DNA of 25,976 nucleotides from Spirogloea muscicola (Eukaryota > Streptophyta > Zygnematophyceae > Spirogloeales > Spirogloeaceae): contig WELB01000069.1 of the NCBI GenBank assembly GCA_009602725.1, positions 421,531 to 447,506 on the forward strand, in the 5' to 3' direction. This document shows, one piece after another, positions 1 to 10,814 of this stretch. The notes below the pieces were generated by a model. The model worked only from the letters and a program-made list of their open reading frames with translations. It searched no databases and had not been told where the DNA came from. Within the stretch, counting starts at the first letter, position 1; each line of letters opens with the position of its first letter. Made by a program: the position numbers and the translations under genes.

Positions 1-40
1 CGCCGGCCGCCGCGCCGCGGCCCGCCGCCGAGGCGCCAGG

Positions 41-3000
41 ATGTTCTGGCGCGTCGCGGGCCTGGCCACGACCTCGCCCGTGAGCGCTCCTCGCGCCGCT
101 CGCGGCGGCGATGCCTGGTCACGCCACCGCAAGGCGCTATGATAGCCTCCATTGGCATGCCATCATTAGCGCGCCTGGTGGCTCCGAGGCGCCATGGGCC
201 GGCCAGACTGCGTCAGGCCGGACTCCGTCGTCCGCCGCCCTCGTCTGGCCTCGGTGCTGACATCCTCGGTACGTCCGGCCACTGCTGGCCAGGTCGATGC
301 GATCCTGGACAAGGAGGAGTACACGCTCGAGGAGCTTCTGGACGAGGACGACCTCATCCAGGAGTGCAAGGCCCTCAATGGCCGTCTCGTCGCCTTGTAC
401 GAGCAGGACAGCTTTTATGACTGCCTCTGCGCTCGTCAATCTTCATGTCCTAGGCCTTGGTCCTCGCATAGCCTGTGTCTAGGTGCATGCGACGGCCAGG
501 ATTGGCAGCAAGGGCTAGGGCAACACAGAACTTGTGATTGGCATCCTGGAGCCAGCGATGTTTGAGCGAAAGGCAGGGCCAGCACGACTTAAGAGCCGCT
601 GTCAGATGGTCATTGCCGATGTTGCTGGTCCTTGGCAGCTTGCGAGCGAGGTCGGAGGTGGTGAAGCTTGTGCGTTACGTCGTAGAGGAACCGCCTCCTG
701 ACGCCAACGACAAGCGTTTGTTCAAGTGAGGCATCCCTGCTCAGCTGCTCAGGGCGATGCACAGGACTTGACTGCAGGTCTTGCCACTAGCGGCAGCAAA
801 GGTCGTCCACATGTGCTGTGCCGAAGGCGTCCTTTCATACAGAACCCTGGAGACAGCGTGGCTGCTCAGGCCTAGGCTTTAAGCAGGCCTTGTGGACTAG
901 CTTGAGTTGGTCAAGTTTTCTTGAGCTGTTTATTCTGATGCTTCTACCTTGCTTCCATGTAGGTATCCTTTTGTGGCATGTGAAATCTTCACCTGCGAGA
1001 TTGATGCCATCTTCACAACCCTCTTGGCCGATGACGAGGTAACATTCGGCAGTCTTCTGTAATGGGTGGAGTCATTCTATGGTCCCTAAGTATTGGCACC
1101 TATATATAGAGGATTGACTCCTACTGGCCTTCTCCAGCTGTTTCGAGCCTTTTCTTTCGAAATGTACAGCCTCCCTGTAATTGACGAGTCTTGACAAGTC
1201 ATTGTGGTCCGGGCAGGCCATGGAGCTTCTCTTCTCATTCTTAGAGCCAGAACGGCCACATGGCTCCTTACTGGCAGGATATTTTGGCAAGGTAATCTTA
1301 TGCTGCTATTGTCTATTTCTTACCTCTTGATGTACATACTGAGGAGTCACAGACAATACACACAAGCTTAAGCGGATCGCAATGACCTTGCAGGTCCTTA
1401 TTAGCCTGCTCTTGCGCAGAACGCATGAGGTCATGCGCTACCTTCAGGTGATGTGCTGGACTCTGCACTGACTCTGCACTGTGCTTTAGACAAAGCAACA
1501 AACACGAAAGCATCAAGGCGACTAGTAAGCAACAAATACTGTGATGCCCAAACTTAGGTTATCTGCATGTAGGAGCTTTGCTGGTGATCTGACCAGTCCC
1601 CTACCGCTTCCAATACTCAACAGGTGCACAAGGAGATACTGGGCAAGCTTGTGAACCTTATTGGCATCACGTCAATTATGGAGGTATAGCAGAGGACAAT
1701 GTAGTTAGCTTTTGTAGCATAAGCTTCAATTGTTCTGCATCATGCAGAATGGCTTCAGTTGACTCAGTGTCAAAGTCGCTTTCTTCCTTGAGGCTTGTCT
1801 ACCACTATGATGTGACTACTTCATTCTGTAAATGTCTGAGCAAAGGGGGCCTGGTATGTATGCAGGTTTTGATGAGGCTTGCAGGAGCAGATGAGCAGAT
1901 CCTCATGTTCCATTCAGAAGCTGTTCAGTGGCTTGCAGATACTAATCTTTTGGAGATGCTTGTTGATCACCTTAGCCCAGAGGTATCTCAGAGAACCAAT
2001 CGTTTTAGACTCCATTGAGCTTGGCACCACGACAGGTCATAGGCTTCTGGAATTGTTTGGCATTATGCATCGTCATGAAGCTTTTGTTGATAAAGGCTTG
2101 ACAGGTATGTCACTTCATTGTGGTTTCTGCACCTTCTCAGCAACATGTGGAACATAGTAACATTGTGTGCTGTATGTTTGCAGTATCCTTCGGACGTTCA
2201 TGCCAATACTGCAGAGACTCTCTCGGCCATTGCTCGCACTGCCCCATCCGCTCTAGCCGACCAGCTCTCAAGCTCAAGGTGAGATGCTGGTCCATGAACA
2301 AGCCCTTCTGCTAGAAGCACATAGACTACTGACTGTGCAAATGCAGATCACTGACCACTTGGAGCTTGTTGTTCACACCTAGCGACAGGGTGCTTTGACC
2401 TTAATTCTGAGCTCAGACTAGACCAGTGCTACTGCCTGATCCTGTGCTGGCTTGGACGTATTGTGCCACACATCAGCAATTACATCAGCAATCACATCAG
2501 CAGCCTGCAGCTTTACTTATGACTGTCATGTCCTCCATGATCATCAGGTTCATTGCACAGCTTTTCAAGCACGGGCTGGAAGGGCCGCACGCAAATTCCA
2601 AGTCGGCACTCATCCACTCTCTTTCGGTCTGCATCAACCTGCTCGATCCCAAACGGGCAGCATCTGCTGCGGTTGCTGGGGCTGCGAGGGGTATGCAAGG
2701 AAGAGAAGGGCCAAAAGTGGCAAACCCTGAGACGGTTGATGGGATGCTCCAGCAGTTAGGTGAGCCAATGCACGTAGTCTTGAAGGAAGGTCGCCTTATT
2801 TGTACCGGCCTTGGAGCAGACTAGCAAGAAAGGATGCAATTTGAAGAGGTTGCATGACATGGCACAAGAAGAGGAAGGCACAGGACACAAGGCATCCTCA
2901 TCTTTGTCAGAGGCTTGCCTGCACAGGGAGGTAGCTAGTGTCATCAGTTCATGCAAGGTGTTGAGCAAGAGATTTTTGTTCAGAGGCATTGTCCAACATT

Positions 3001-6000
3001 GGCTGTTGATAGCTGCAGCACGTAAATCATCGCGTGTCAGGTCCCCTACATATTGCATTGTAGCACAAACTATCACAACTGAGTGCGATTGAGTGAAATT
3101 TTCAGGTGAGCTGGTGTCGCTGCTGGATGTCATTGGGGACGAGGCAGTCCTTCCCACAACTTATGGGCTTCTCAAGCCTCCTTTGGGCATCCACCGGTTG
3201 AAGGTCAGTGCTCCTCTCCTGTTTCCTACACCCAGCCATAGTGCTGCCTTGGCAGTGCTGGTTTGCTCTCTCAACTCTGCGCAACTACACTGTGCCCATC
3301 AATATGCTTGCGCAGAAGGAAGCCCCCTGCTCTTTCTGCTGGATAGCTTAACTCACAGTTGCCTGGTACCCCTGCTCTTTCTGCTGGATAGCTTAACTCA
3401 CAGTTGCCTGGTATGATGCAGATTGTTGAGTTCATTGCTGTCCTTCTGCGCACAAAGAGTGAAGTTGCTCGAGAGGAGCTAGTGAAAGTAGGCGCAATTC
3501 AAACAGCTGTGAATCTATTCTTCAGGTGAAGCACAGCTGTCACCTGCACCCTTGTTGTTTCATGACAGATGATGAGGTAGTCTCTCACTCTTATTGCCCA
3601 TTCACGTGATGTGCAGCTTCCCCTTCAACAACATGCTCCATCACCAGGTGGAAAGCATCGTATCCTCCTGCCTCGAAAGCAACAGCCCGGTGCTGGAGCA
3701 GAACCTGTTGGTAGACTGCGATCTTGTGAACCGCCTCTTGGAAGCTGACAAGGACCCCTCTGCACCAGATACACGTCCCGAGGTAGCAGTTTTTTGCTTG
3801 TTTCAGCTCGCGGATCTGCCAAAAGCTGGACAGTACACTCTTGAGCCAATTACCCATTATTTAAGTGAACTGATGCATCAAGGAGTTTTCTGTGACCTGC
3901 AGCCAAAGAGGGAAACAGTCAGGGCTCCATCAAGATGTGGTTACATGGGTCATATCACTCGCATCGCCAATCGCCTTATGCAGCTGGCTGCTACCAATCT
4001 GCAGATAGAGAGCTCCCTTAAGGTATTTCTTAGGCTTACCCTTGACTTGCTTAGCAGCTCCGCAGGCTGAAATAAAGTACTCTCATCTTGGTCAACAAGC
4101 CAGCCGGCATCTTTGACGCTCTTGTGACAGCAGATAGGCTGTAGGCATGACCATTGCGATGCTACGTAATTGCCTTTGCTGTGAGACTTCTTACGGATAG
4201 TAGGCTGCCACTGAGCAAAAATTGTCAATTAGTTACATCCCATACTTCAAGCTTTGCATTCAACAGTAGCCCCTTGCACCAATATGGTGATGCTTGCTAA
4301 AACTGCGCACGCCGCTTCCGCAGGAAAACAAGGCGTGGTCAACATGGCAGACTGAGATTCTGGAGAAGCGGAACGCCATGGAGAACGTGTATCAGTGGAG
4401 TTGCGGGTAATGCTTTTGGGTCCAAGAGCAGTGCCACTCAAGCTGGTCATGTAGTTTGACAATGGAAGGGCTTTCATGCCATCACTGTGATTTCCAGAAC
4501 GTTGAAGTTGCACAGGGCATTCTCTGGATTGTAGTAGGTTGCCATCACGTCTGAATGTAGATGAGATTTATGTGTGTCACTGACTGTGCCAGGCTTTGTT
4601 GTGACAGGCGGCCTGCAGCACTAGAGGAGCGTCCAGCAGACAGTGATGATGATGAGTTCCGAGCAGACTACGACATAGGTAGTAACGCGGGCGTCCTTTC
4701 TGGTAATGCAACTGGTGAAGCGCTTGATGTCTACCACAGATATGGCGTTTTCGATACTGAGGATACTGAGGAGGTGTGTTGACTCTCCAATGCAGAGTAG
4801 CAGGTCCACTGCTTGCCCTTGCAGATAGTCGCGTGCCAATGAAGGTTACTTGTTTGCTACAGTCGAGTTGAAGTCATTGATTGCTCTGCTGTGAGAACAT
4901 CAACAGGGGTGTTGAACTGTCCTATCAATAAGCTTGGCAGATTGTGCTACTCAAATACCATCTGTTCGTATCCGGGCAGAACGTAGTGGAGCCTAGTGTT
5001 AGGCTGTTCTGGGTGGTTGCTGTGCGTTTGATGGAGATATCTGGAGAGACCTGCAATCCACATTTTGTTTGCTTGTACCAGGGTGAGGCGGACTTGAGTA
5101 TGACCCCATTCTCCAATAGCAACACGCATGCGGAAATCAATCAGCGGTTTGAGTTCCCAACCAAGGTGGGTCGCTTGGGCACCTGAAGCCAGGCTAATAC
5201 TGCACCAGTCTGCCGTGGTGCAGACTGCTAGCCACAACTTGAGATTAGCCAAGAGGGCACATATGGCATAAAATGTTGAACAAGACCTCTAAGGTGTCTT
5301 GAGGATGATAGTATCTGTGCAGGCGTGCATTGCTCGTCTTATCACCACAATAAGTATCGGATACAAGAGAAACCTCCGACCAGTATCTGTCATATACTGC
5401 CGACTCTGATTGATGCTTCGGCTTCTAAATGTGCAGCCAATAGAAACGAACGACATGGACAAGGATAATGATGTACAACTCATCCCCGTGACCTCTCTAT
5501 GATGCACTGCCTGTCATATGCAGATGCTATGCATGTATGTATCATTGTTCTTAGCTATTCCAATATTTGTAAGTATCTCCTTGACCTTTGTCAGTGACTG
5601 AAGATGGTTCGTCACAAGCAGGATGTATTCTACGATGATGAGGCAGCCGCGGAGGTGGTGATCTCATCGCTGACACCTCAAGATGATCAGGATAGGTTTG
5701 AATGCAGTCAAACTCAATCTCTTCCACATCGTCGTTTTACTGCCAGTCTAATCCTGAAGCTTACTTGATGCAGTGTGCTTCTTCGTGCGCCAACCTGATT
5801 TGCTAAGCGCCACTTTCTAGGCTTGATGCTTAATCTGCAGTATGCTCCTATCACAATAGTTTCTTATGTGAGCTTGTGAGACAAGGCAAAGAATCTTGCT
5901 TAATCTGGCGTCCCGTTGTCATCTGTGTGGCATGACTGAGCACAATTGGAACATGTGATGGAACCCACATGTGTGCAGTGATGAGGAGGATAACGACTCA

Positions 6001-7248
6001 GAACTAGGGCCGCCAATCAGTACGCACTCGCCTGGAGTGCCCGTTGGTTCAGGTGGACTGCGGAGGAAAGTCGAGTGGGCTGCAGCAATTTGCGCGGTCG
6101 GACAGCAGCAGGAGAATAACAAGGACCATGCAGAGGAAGACGAAGACGACTACCAGGAGGAGGAGACTGCCAGCGCTGCAGCAGAGGCAGGGCGGACAGG
6201 GCATGTGCAGCTGCCATTGTCTGTGCTGGCCGACGCTGTTGGAGCAGCGGATGCTGAGGCGGCGAGTGCCAGGTACGTCTATCTCGTCAGCCTCAAGCCT
6301 GAATACTCCTTATGTCTGTATCCTGGTTCCACTCTGTGTAAGCTGGATATGACAAAGTCTAAGCTCTGATTGCAGGAGAGTCAGTAGGTAATTGTCTCTT
6401 CTCCTACTGTCACTGAAGATGATGCTTTTCAAGCTGTGCATGCTTGAGGTAGCTCAGTTGCTCGTCTTCACAATTGCAGGGATATGAACAGCCATGAGCA
6501 CATGGCGAGTCGAGCAGCGCCTGGCGTGTCAGATATTTTCCGGCAGCAGGATGGCCCGGAGATGCAGTGGTTTGCGTTTCAGGATCCTGCGCAGCAGTCG
6601 CTGGATTCGCCGATGTCGCCAACTGCCCTTTCACCGGGCCCCAAGTTTATACCAAAGGATGCGATCGGGAAGGAGGCTACAGAGGAGGAGGCTGTCTTAG
6701 TCGGGCTTGATGACGTCCCTGGGGCAGCCGCGCTTGCGCGCCACTTCTCGGCGGCGCCGCTGACAAACGACTTGTCGTCCCTCTCCATCGGCAGCGCGCC
6801 TCAAGCTCTCCAGGCAGAGGCAGCCGGCCCAGTGCGCGTGGACGACGTAGCGTATGACAATGGGCTTCAGGAGATGGTCTCTCTGAGGGAAGAGGACGGG
6901 GCTGAGGGCGCTCCATCGGTGCAGCCATCGTCACCTCCGCCGTTCGCGGCTTGGTCGGCGGAGCCGCCCAAGCTGGACCTGCTGGATGGCCCGCAGGAGG
7001 CGCAGGCGCCAGGGAGCTTGGGAGCTGATCAGGACGGGTCGCACAAGGCCATGGAGAAGGCGCTGCGGGAGGGCATTGTGGGGGAGGCGCTGGTTGGAGG
7101 CGGCGGCGGCCGCTCAGCAGGGCTGGCCGAGGCCAACGACGGCGACGGTGGCGCGGCAGCCGACCACAAGCACGACCAGCACGACCCGTCCTATAATGAC
7201 GCCAACTTCTGGAAGATCAGCTACAGCACAACGGAGCTGGAGTTGTGA
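41..7248 (+). CDS. SAPS-domain protein phosphatase 6 regulatory subunit (spliced, 19 exons)
   Basis: Exons: 41-79, 293-396, 639-725, 963-1038, 1217-1291, 1394-1447, 1624-1683, 1866-1982, 2184-2278, 2548-2759, 3106-3203, 3422-3525, 3617-3782, 3903-4022, 4324-4406, 4608-4773, 5622-5695, 5979-6272, 6480-7248. Phases join exactly to 930 aa plus stop. The start MFWRVAGLATTSPV followed by AILDKEEYTLEELLDEDD is the classical N-terminus of plant SAPS proteins, so the ATG at 41 is well supported. Family blocks in order: LVRYVVEEPPPDANDKRLFK (about 56-77), YPFVACEIFTCEID, LLFSFLEPERPHGSLLAGYF, IGITSIMEVLMRLAGAD (about 158-174), a GHITRIANRLMQL block (about 445) and KRNAMENVYQWSCG (about 483-497). The tail has VFYDDEAAAEVVISSL and WFAFQDP, then low-complexity acidic/Gly/Ala sequence. 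Known role: SAPS proteins bind the PP6/SIT4 catalytic subunit and direct it to substrates in cytosol or nucleus. Intron 16 (848 nt) is unusually long and may hide a further exon. Confidence 0.93.
2470..2505. repeat. 12-bp tandem repeat, three copies, in SAPS intron 9
   Basis: Three consecutive units of the form ACATCAGCAATY. The third copy has diverged at its end (ACATCAGCAGCC). The repeat lies inside the intron at 2279-2547, about 40 nt upstream of the 3' splice site. No function is suggested by the sequence. Confidence 0.7.
3324..3413. repeat. Perfect 45-bp tandem duplication next to a 3' splice site
   Basis: Units 3324-3368 and 3369-3413 are identical. The second copy ends 8 nt before the exon at 3422 in SAPS intron 11. 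Each copy contains a pyrimidine-rich TGCTCTTTCTGCT run and a CTTAACTCAC block that could serve as a branch point. The duplication therefore doubles the apparent 3' splice-site environment. Complete identity suggests a recent event or an assembly artefact. Confidence 0.9.
5082..5165 (+). other. Candidate extra or cassette exon inside SAPS intron 16
   Basis: This 84-nt open stretch is bounded by an AG acceptor (ending ACCAG) and a GT donor (GTGGGT). It is phase 0 at both ends, matching the phase of the intron it lies in. It would add 28 residues, including THAEINQRFEFPTK, between DTEDTEE and DVFYDDE. That sequence looks like normal protein rather than random translation. Including it would split the 848-nt intron into pieces of 308 and 456 nt, closer to the other introns of the gene. 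I do not recall this segment from plant SAPS proteins, so it could be lineage-specific, alternative, or chance. Confidence 0.45.
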
Positions 7249-8118
7249 CAGGCGGAAGGCCAGTCGCCTGTCATTACCTCTCCGCAGCTGCAGCTGATCC
7301 CCCGACCTCCGCCCTCAAGCCCACCGCGTCTGCCCCCCTCCTCCATTCAATCCTAGGAGAGTCTTGCGAGAGCCACGTCAGCCCTCTGCTGCTGCATGTG
7401 GCGGATGGGTCGAGTTCTGGCCTCCATCTGTCCCCAGGATCTGCGCGCCCTCACAGCCACCTCTCATTCGCGAGTCGAGTGTGGACGTGATATGTATCAA
7501 ATGGTAGCTTCCCTCCCTCCCAGCCAATATGTGACCTCCTATTGGACAAGCGACAGCTTTTCTCGGCTTCACCGAGCACCGGCTGTCTACAAGCTCACTT
7601 AGATTGTTCTTGCACCAGCACGCGGACAATGGCCTAGCTTTAGTGGTCTTCGCGTCTCTGTTTCAGTCACACTCTTGAGTTATAGGGAATGTTCGTTCAA
7701 GCGTCTAACTCTTTGTGCGTGGTGGCCAAAGCCGTCAGCAACAGCACCAGTCTTGACGTGCTCCTGACATTCTTCTGCAGGTCCTTATACAAGTGAAGTG
7801 TTAATGCTAAGTCACTAGGGTTACAAAGCCTGCAGCCTATACATCTATCAGATATATGACTTGCCGACTCTTTGCCGCCGTGGTTCTGGTAATTACACTG
7901 CTCCACAACTCGTTCTCTAATTTCACATCATCAACCCAGAAACATACTGTGCTTGAGATGCCAAGGAAATATTGGATGTGTGTATTTCCATTGCTGGAAG
8001 ATATAACGAAGGCAAGCTCACAGTGTAGCTGCCACTGAGCTTTCAGCAAGTGATGCTCAGCTGCAGTAGGGCCGTCCAGAGACCATGATACACCGTGAAG
8101 TACCTCTACTCAAGTCGC
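7249..8118. other. Convergent 3' intergenic region between SAPS and the ABC ATPase gene
   Basis: The SAPS gene ends at 7248 and the ABC ATPase gene ends at 8119 on the other strand, so this 870-bp region should contain both 3' UTRs. I see no convincing coding exon on either strand. Short ORFs here lack family similarity. The green-algal poly(A) signal TGTAA occurs on the minus strand at 7893-7897 and 7821-7825. I see none on the plus strand for SAPS. Confidence 0.6.
7893..7897 (-). terminator. Candidate TGTAA polyadenylation signal of the ABC ATPase gene
   Basis: TGTAA on the minus strand, about 220 nt past the stop codon at 8119. TGTAA is the usual poly(A) signal in chlorophyte green algae. 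A second copy lies at 7825-7821. A five-base motif is expected often by chance, so the assignment rests only on position. Confidence 0.3.
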
Positions 8119-9882
8119 TCAAGGCAGCCAGTCTTGTTGCGCAGCCTCATCCTGCCGTCGGCGAATGTGGTCCTCGATCACCTCAACGGGTCCAAAGACA
8201 ACAACCCTGCCGTCTTCCATGTAGGCTGCGCCGTCGGCATAGGCAAGCTCCTCCAGGCGGTGCGTCACCCAAAGTGCAGTCACGGGCCGCCCATTGGCCT
8301 GGTCGTCCTTCACAACTGCACGAACAGCCTCCAAGACCCCCACCTGGTGCAAAGTTGCACAAGTCTGAGCGCAAACATGTATACTAAATGAACGAACACA
8401 AACATGCAGAAGCGTGCATGATGACAATGCGGGAGATGGGCAGTGTGCCTGGTCTTGCTCGTCAAGGAAAGTCGTGAGCTCGTCCAGGAGCAGCACCCGG
8501 CTCTGCTCGGCGAGCGCGCCGGCGATAGCCACGCGCTGCTTCTGGCCGCCACTCAGCGTTTGCACGGGCCTCTATGGCAGCCGCCAGCCCGAAGTTGCAA
8601 TATCAGTCCACCTACCAGGTCATTGCAGAATCATTGACCGATAGCAAAGCGACTAATGTAGCCATGGCTAGAACAAAGCAGTGCGTATTGTGTAGCAGTT
8701 TCAGGACCGCAGACCTGGATGTAGTCGGCCATCCCCACGGCGGCAAGGGCGGCCTTGACGCGCTCGTGCGCCTCCTCCTCGGAAAGCTCCAGGCGACCAA
8801 GGCCAAAGGCCACATCAGCACCAACAGTCGGCATGACGACCTGCTTCCCAACCCGCGAGGCACAAGGGAGCCTGCTGGCGGTTGGGCATACCCGGCCAGA
8901 CTGGCTGTGCAAGCACCTTGTAATGCAAAGCAATCATTTAGACAAAATTCCAAACCATAAACAAAGAGGCATGCTCTGCCTGCTCTGAGCACTTGATACG
9001 GCGCCGCCACTAGCATGGGAGGTCACCTAGTTAGTAGAGCATTGCCAGTCTGCTGCCATCAGTACTCTCTCGTGCATGAACAGCAAGGAGGGCCGAAGCT
9101 GGGGATGAGACGAGACCTGGTGGTCCGGGTTCTGGAACACGAAGCTGCGGGGGCCGTCGACAAACAGGGAGCCGCCGTCGGGCTGCAGCAGGCCTGCCAG
9201 CGACTGCGGCGCAGCCTCGCTAGCGGCCAGCGCGCGCCTACTCAGTGCGCGGCGGCAGCAGCGGCTCAGGAGTGCGACGGCGGCGCCGCAGCTTCCCGAG
9301 GCTTCCCCGACTTTTTACGCATGTCGTACTCGGAGCACCGGCAGACTCACGGAGTCTCAAGTTCAGGGTCTGCTACCGGCATCGTTGAGTCTGATGGACG
9401 ATATGGGTTCCTTCACATCTGCTGGTCTCAGTCAACATCTTGTGTCTGAGCGGCATGCCGCGACTGCAGCTCAGCATGCATGTGTACTGGAGCAATGTGA
9501 GAGTCTGATGGGCCATATGGATTCTTCCACATCTGCTGGTCCTAGTCAACACCTTGTGTCTGAGCGGCATGCCGCAACTGCAGCTCACAGTTCATGTGAG
9601 CTTTGTGGGTTTTGTGGGCTTTGTGGGTTCTGTGGAATTTTTGGGGAATTTGTGGGTTCTGTGGGTCTTGTGAGTGTTGTGGGCTTTGTGGGCTTTGTGG
9701 GTTGTTGTGGGTCTGCGGGGCCGCGCCTTGAGCAGCGTGGACTTGCCGCAGCCGTTGGGCCCCAGCAGCATCCACAGCGCGCCCGCCGGCACCGCCAGGC
9801 TGCACCCCCGCAGCACGGCCGCGCCGCCCAGCGCCACGCGCAGCCCCTCCACGCGCACCGCCGCCGCCGCCGCAGCCNCCAT
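8119..9882 (-). CDS. ABCI10: Plastid ABC transporter ATPase, ABCI10 type (spliced, 5 exons)
   Basis: Exons on the minus strand: 9882-9727, 9203-9117, 8840-8715, 8571-8449, 8343-8119, giving 238 aa. All ABC nucleotide-binding motifs are present: Walker [10 protein letters not shown] (about 41-49), Q-loop FVFQNPDHQ, signature [17 protein letters not shown], Walker [14 protein letters not shown] and switch [26 protein letters not shown] and DELTTFLDE are typical of plant ABCI10, an ECF-like ATPase thought to work with ABCI11 and ABCI12 in the chloroplast envelope. Introns 1 and 4 use GC donors (AAG|GCGCGG and CAG|GCACAC). The modelled start lacks a clear transit peptide. The frame stays open upstream (SLSLAFPAPPPSSRG) to a TAG near 9984 without another ATG, so an upstream exon may supply the plastid signal. 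Base 9878, in the second codon, is N. Confidence 0.9.
9204..9726 (-). repeat. Repeat-rich intron 1 of ABCI10: 114-bp tandem duplication plus a 9-mer array
   Basis: A 114-bp direct duplication begins at 9387 and again at 9501. The copies are diverged but obvious, for example both carry CTTGTGTCTGAGCGGCATGC. The second copy is cut short near 9600. Directly after it, 9600-9716 is a degenerate array of about 9-bp units such as TTTGTGGGC and TTTGTGGGT. Both lie within the 523-nt intron that has a GC donor. Antisense ORFs across the region are products of the repeat and are not supported as genes. Confidence 0.85.
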
Positions 9883-9958
9883 CCAGCCGCCGCCGCGGGC
9901 GCCGCCATCGCCGCCGCCGCCGCCGCCGCGGGAGGACGGAGGCGGCGCGGGGAAGGCC

Positions 9959-10152
9959 AGGGAAAGGCTATGCTGCAGCTGCTAGCCTTTCCATCCCGGG
10001 AAAGGCTTGGATAGGCAAGGCAATGAGGCGCAAGGAGGTTCCCCACTGCCGTTGCCCCACAACGGCTTGGGAAAGGCATGGCAAGGCCCCGCAACACGCT
10101 TAATTTAATACCATTCGGTAATGGCCTTGGCAATGGCCGTGGGAAAGGCATA
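9959..10152. repeat. Dispersed GGGAAAGGC repeats with a stem-loop upstream of ABCI10
   Basis: The nonamer GGGAAAGGC occurs near 9960, 9999, 10070 and 10141. Many shorter GGCAAGG or GGCAATGG variants lie between them. At 9961-9992 a perfect inverted repeat has arms GGAAAGGCTA and TAGCCTTTCC around a 12-nt centre that is itself largely self-complementary (GCAGCTGC). The block lies 80-270 bp upstream of the modelled ABCI10 start, so it could be promoter or 5' UTR structure. It could equally be a decayed simple repeat. Confidence 0.6.
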
Positions 10153-10809
10153 GCGACAGGCTACCGGCCCAGCCTTGCAGGAGGTTGAAGTGACGGTCGC
10201 AGTCGATCATCAGTGTCAAGACCCTGCTGCACCAATGCCCAGTTCCAGAATGGCAACCCCGCGACCCAAAGCTTACGTCAAGTGGCACAGTGGTGGCACG
10301 AGAGAGTGCTCGAGCAGACCCTCTACAGTCTGCACCCCGCTTTGAGTCGTCAAGGGCTTCTACTTTTGCGGCTGCGAAGCCTGCTGGGCATAGGCACCGG
10401 CAGCCCTGCCCCGCTGCGAGAAGGCCAGCCCCTCCCATCTGAGTACTCTAGCAGCCGGTCTGCGATGTACCTGGTGTTGACTATACTGCTTTTTCAAGCC
10501 CTCCTTCCACTCTCACAACCACGGATTAGTAGCAAGGCAAATGAGAGTCATGAATGTCAAATTGGACTTCAAAGTATGTTTGGCGAGAATGGCATGGTCG
10601 ACTGTGGCAGGTAACATGGTGCCGGCTGGTCAGACAGAGCAGAAGTGCATCGCTGTCACCAGCCTCGCCACAGCATTCAAGCTCGGCTTTGCCAATCAAA
10701 GACTAAAGTCTGTCCTGAACCTGAAGTGTGCTTGCCGGTACCTGCAATATAAACCTTTGACATTGAGGCCGTCGCTTACACTTGCGACCATCTCACGCTT
10801 ACGATCAGC

Positions 10810-10814
10810 TTACA
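10810..10814 (-). terminator. Candidate TGTAA polyadenylation signal of DDB2
   Basis: TGTAA on the minus strand about 220 nt beyond the DDB2 stop codon at 11036. Another copy lies at 10780-10776. The motif matches the green-algal consensus, and only its position supports it. Confidence 0.3.

Noticed and set aside
3550-3616. Possible box C/D snoRNA in SAPS intron 12 (ATGATGA-like motif)
   Set aside because: The intron is only 91 nt, with no convincing D box or terminal stem at the right spacing.
9385-10014. 209-aa plus-strand ORF with Gly/Phe/Cys repeats
   Set aside because: Arises from the TTTGTGGGN array and antisense of ABCI10 exon 1. The minus strand carries the conserved Walker A coding sequence.
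10213-10614. 133-aa plus-strand ORF between ABCI10 and DDB2
   Set aside because: No domain, no splice-supported partner exons, and lies in the expected DDB2 3' region.
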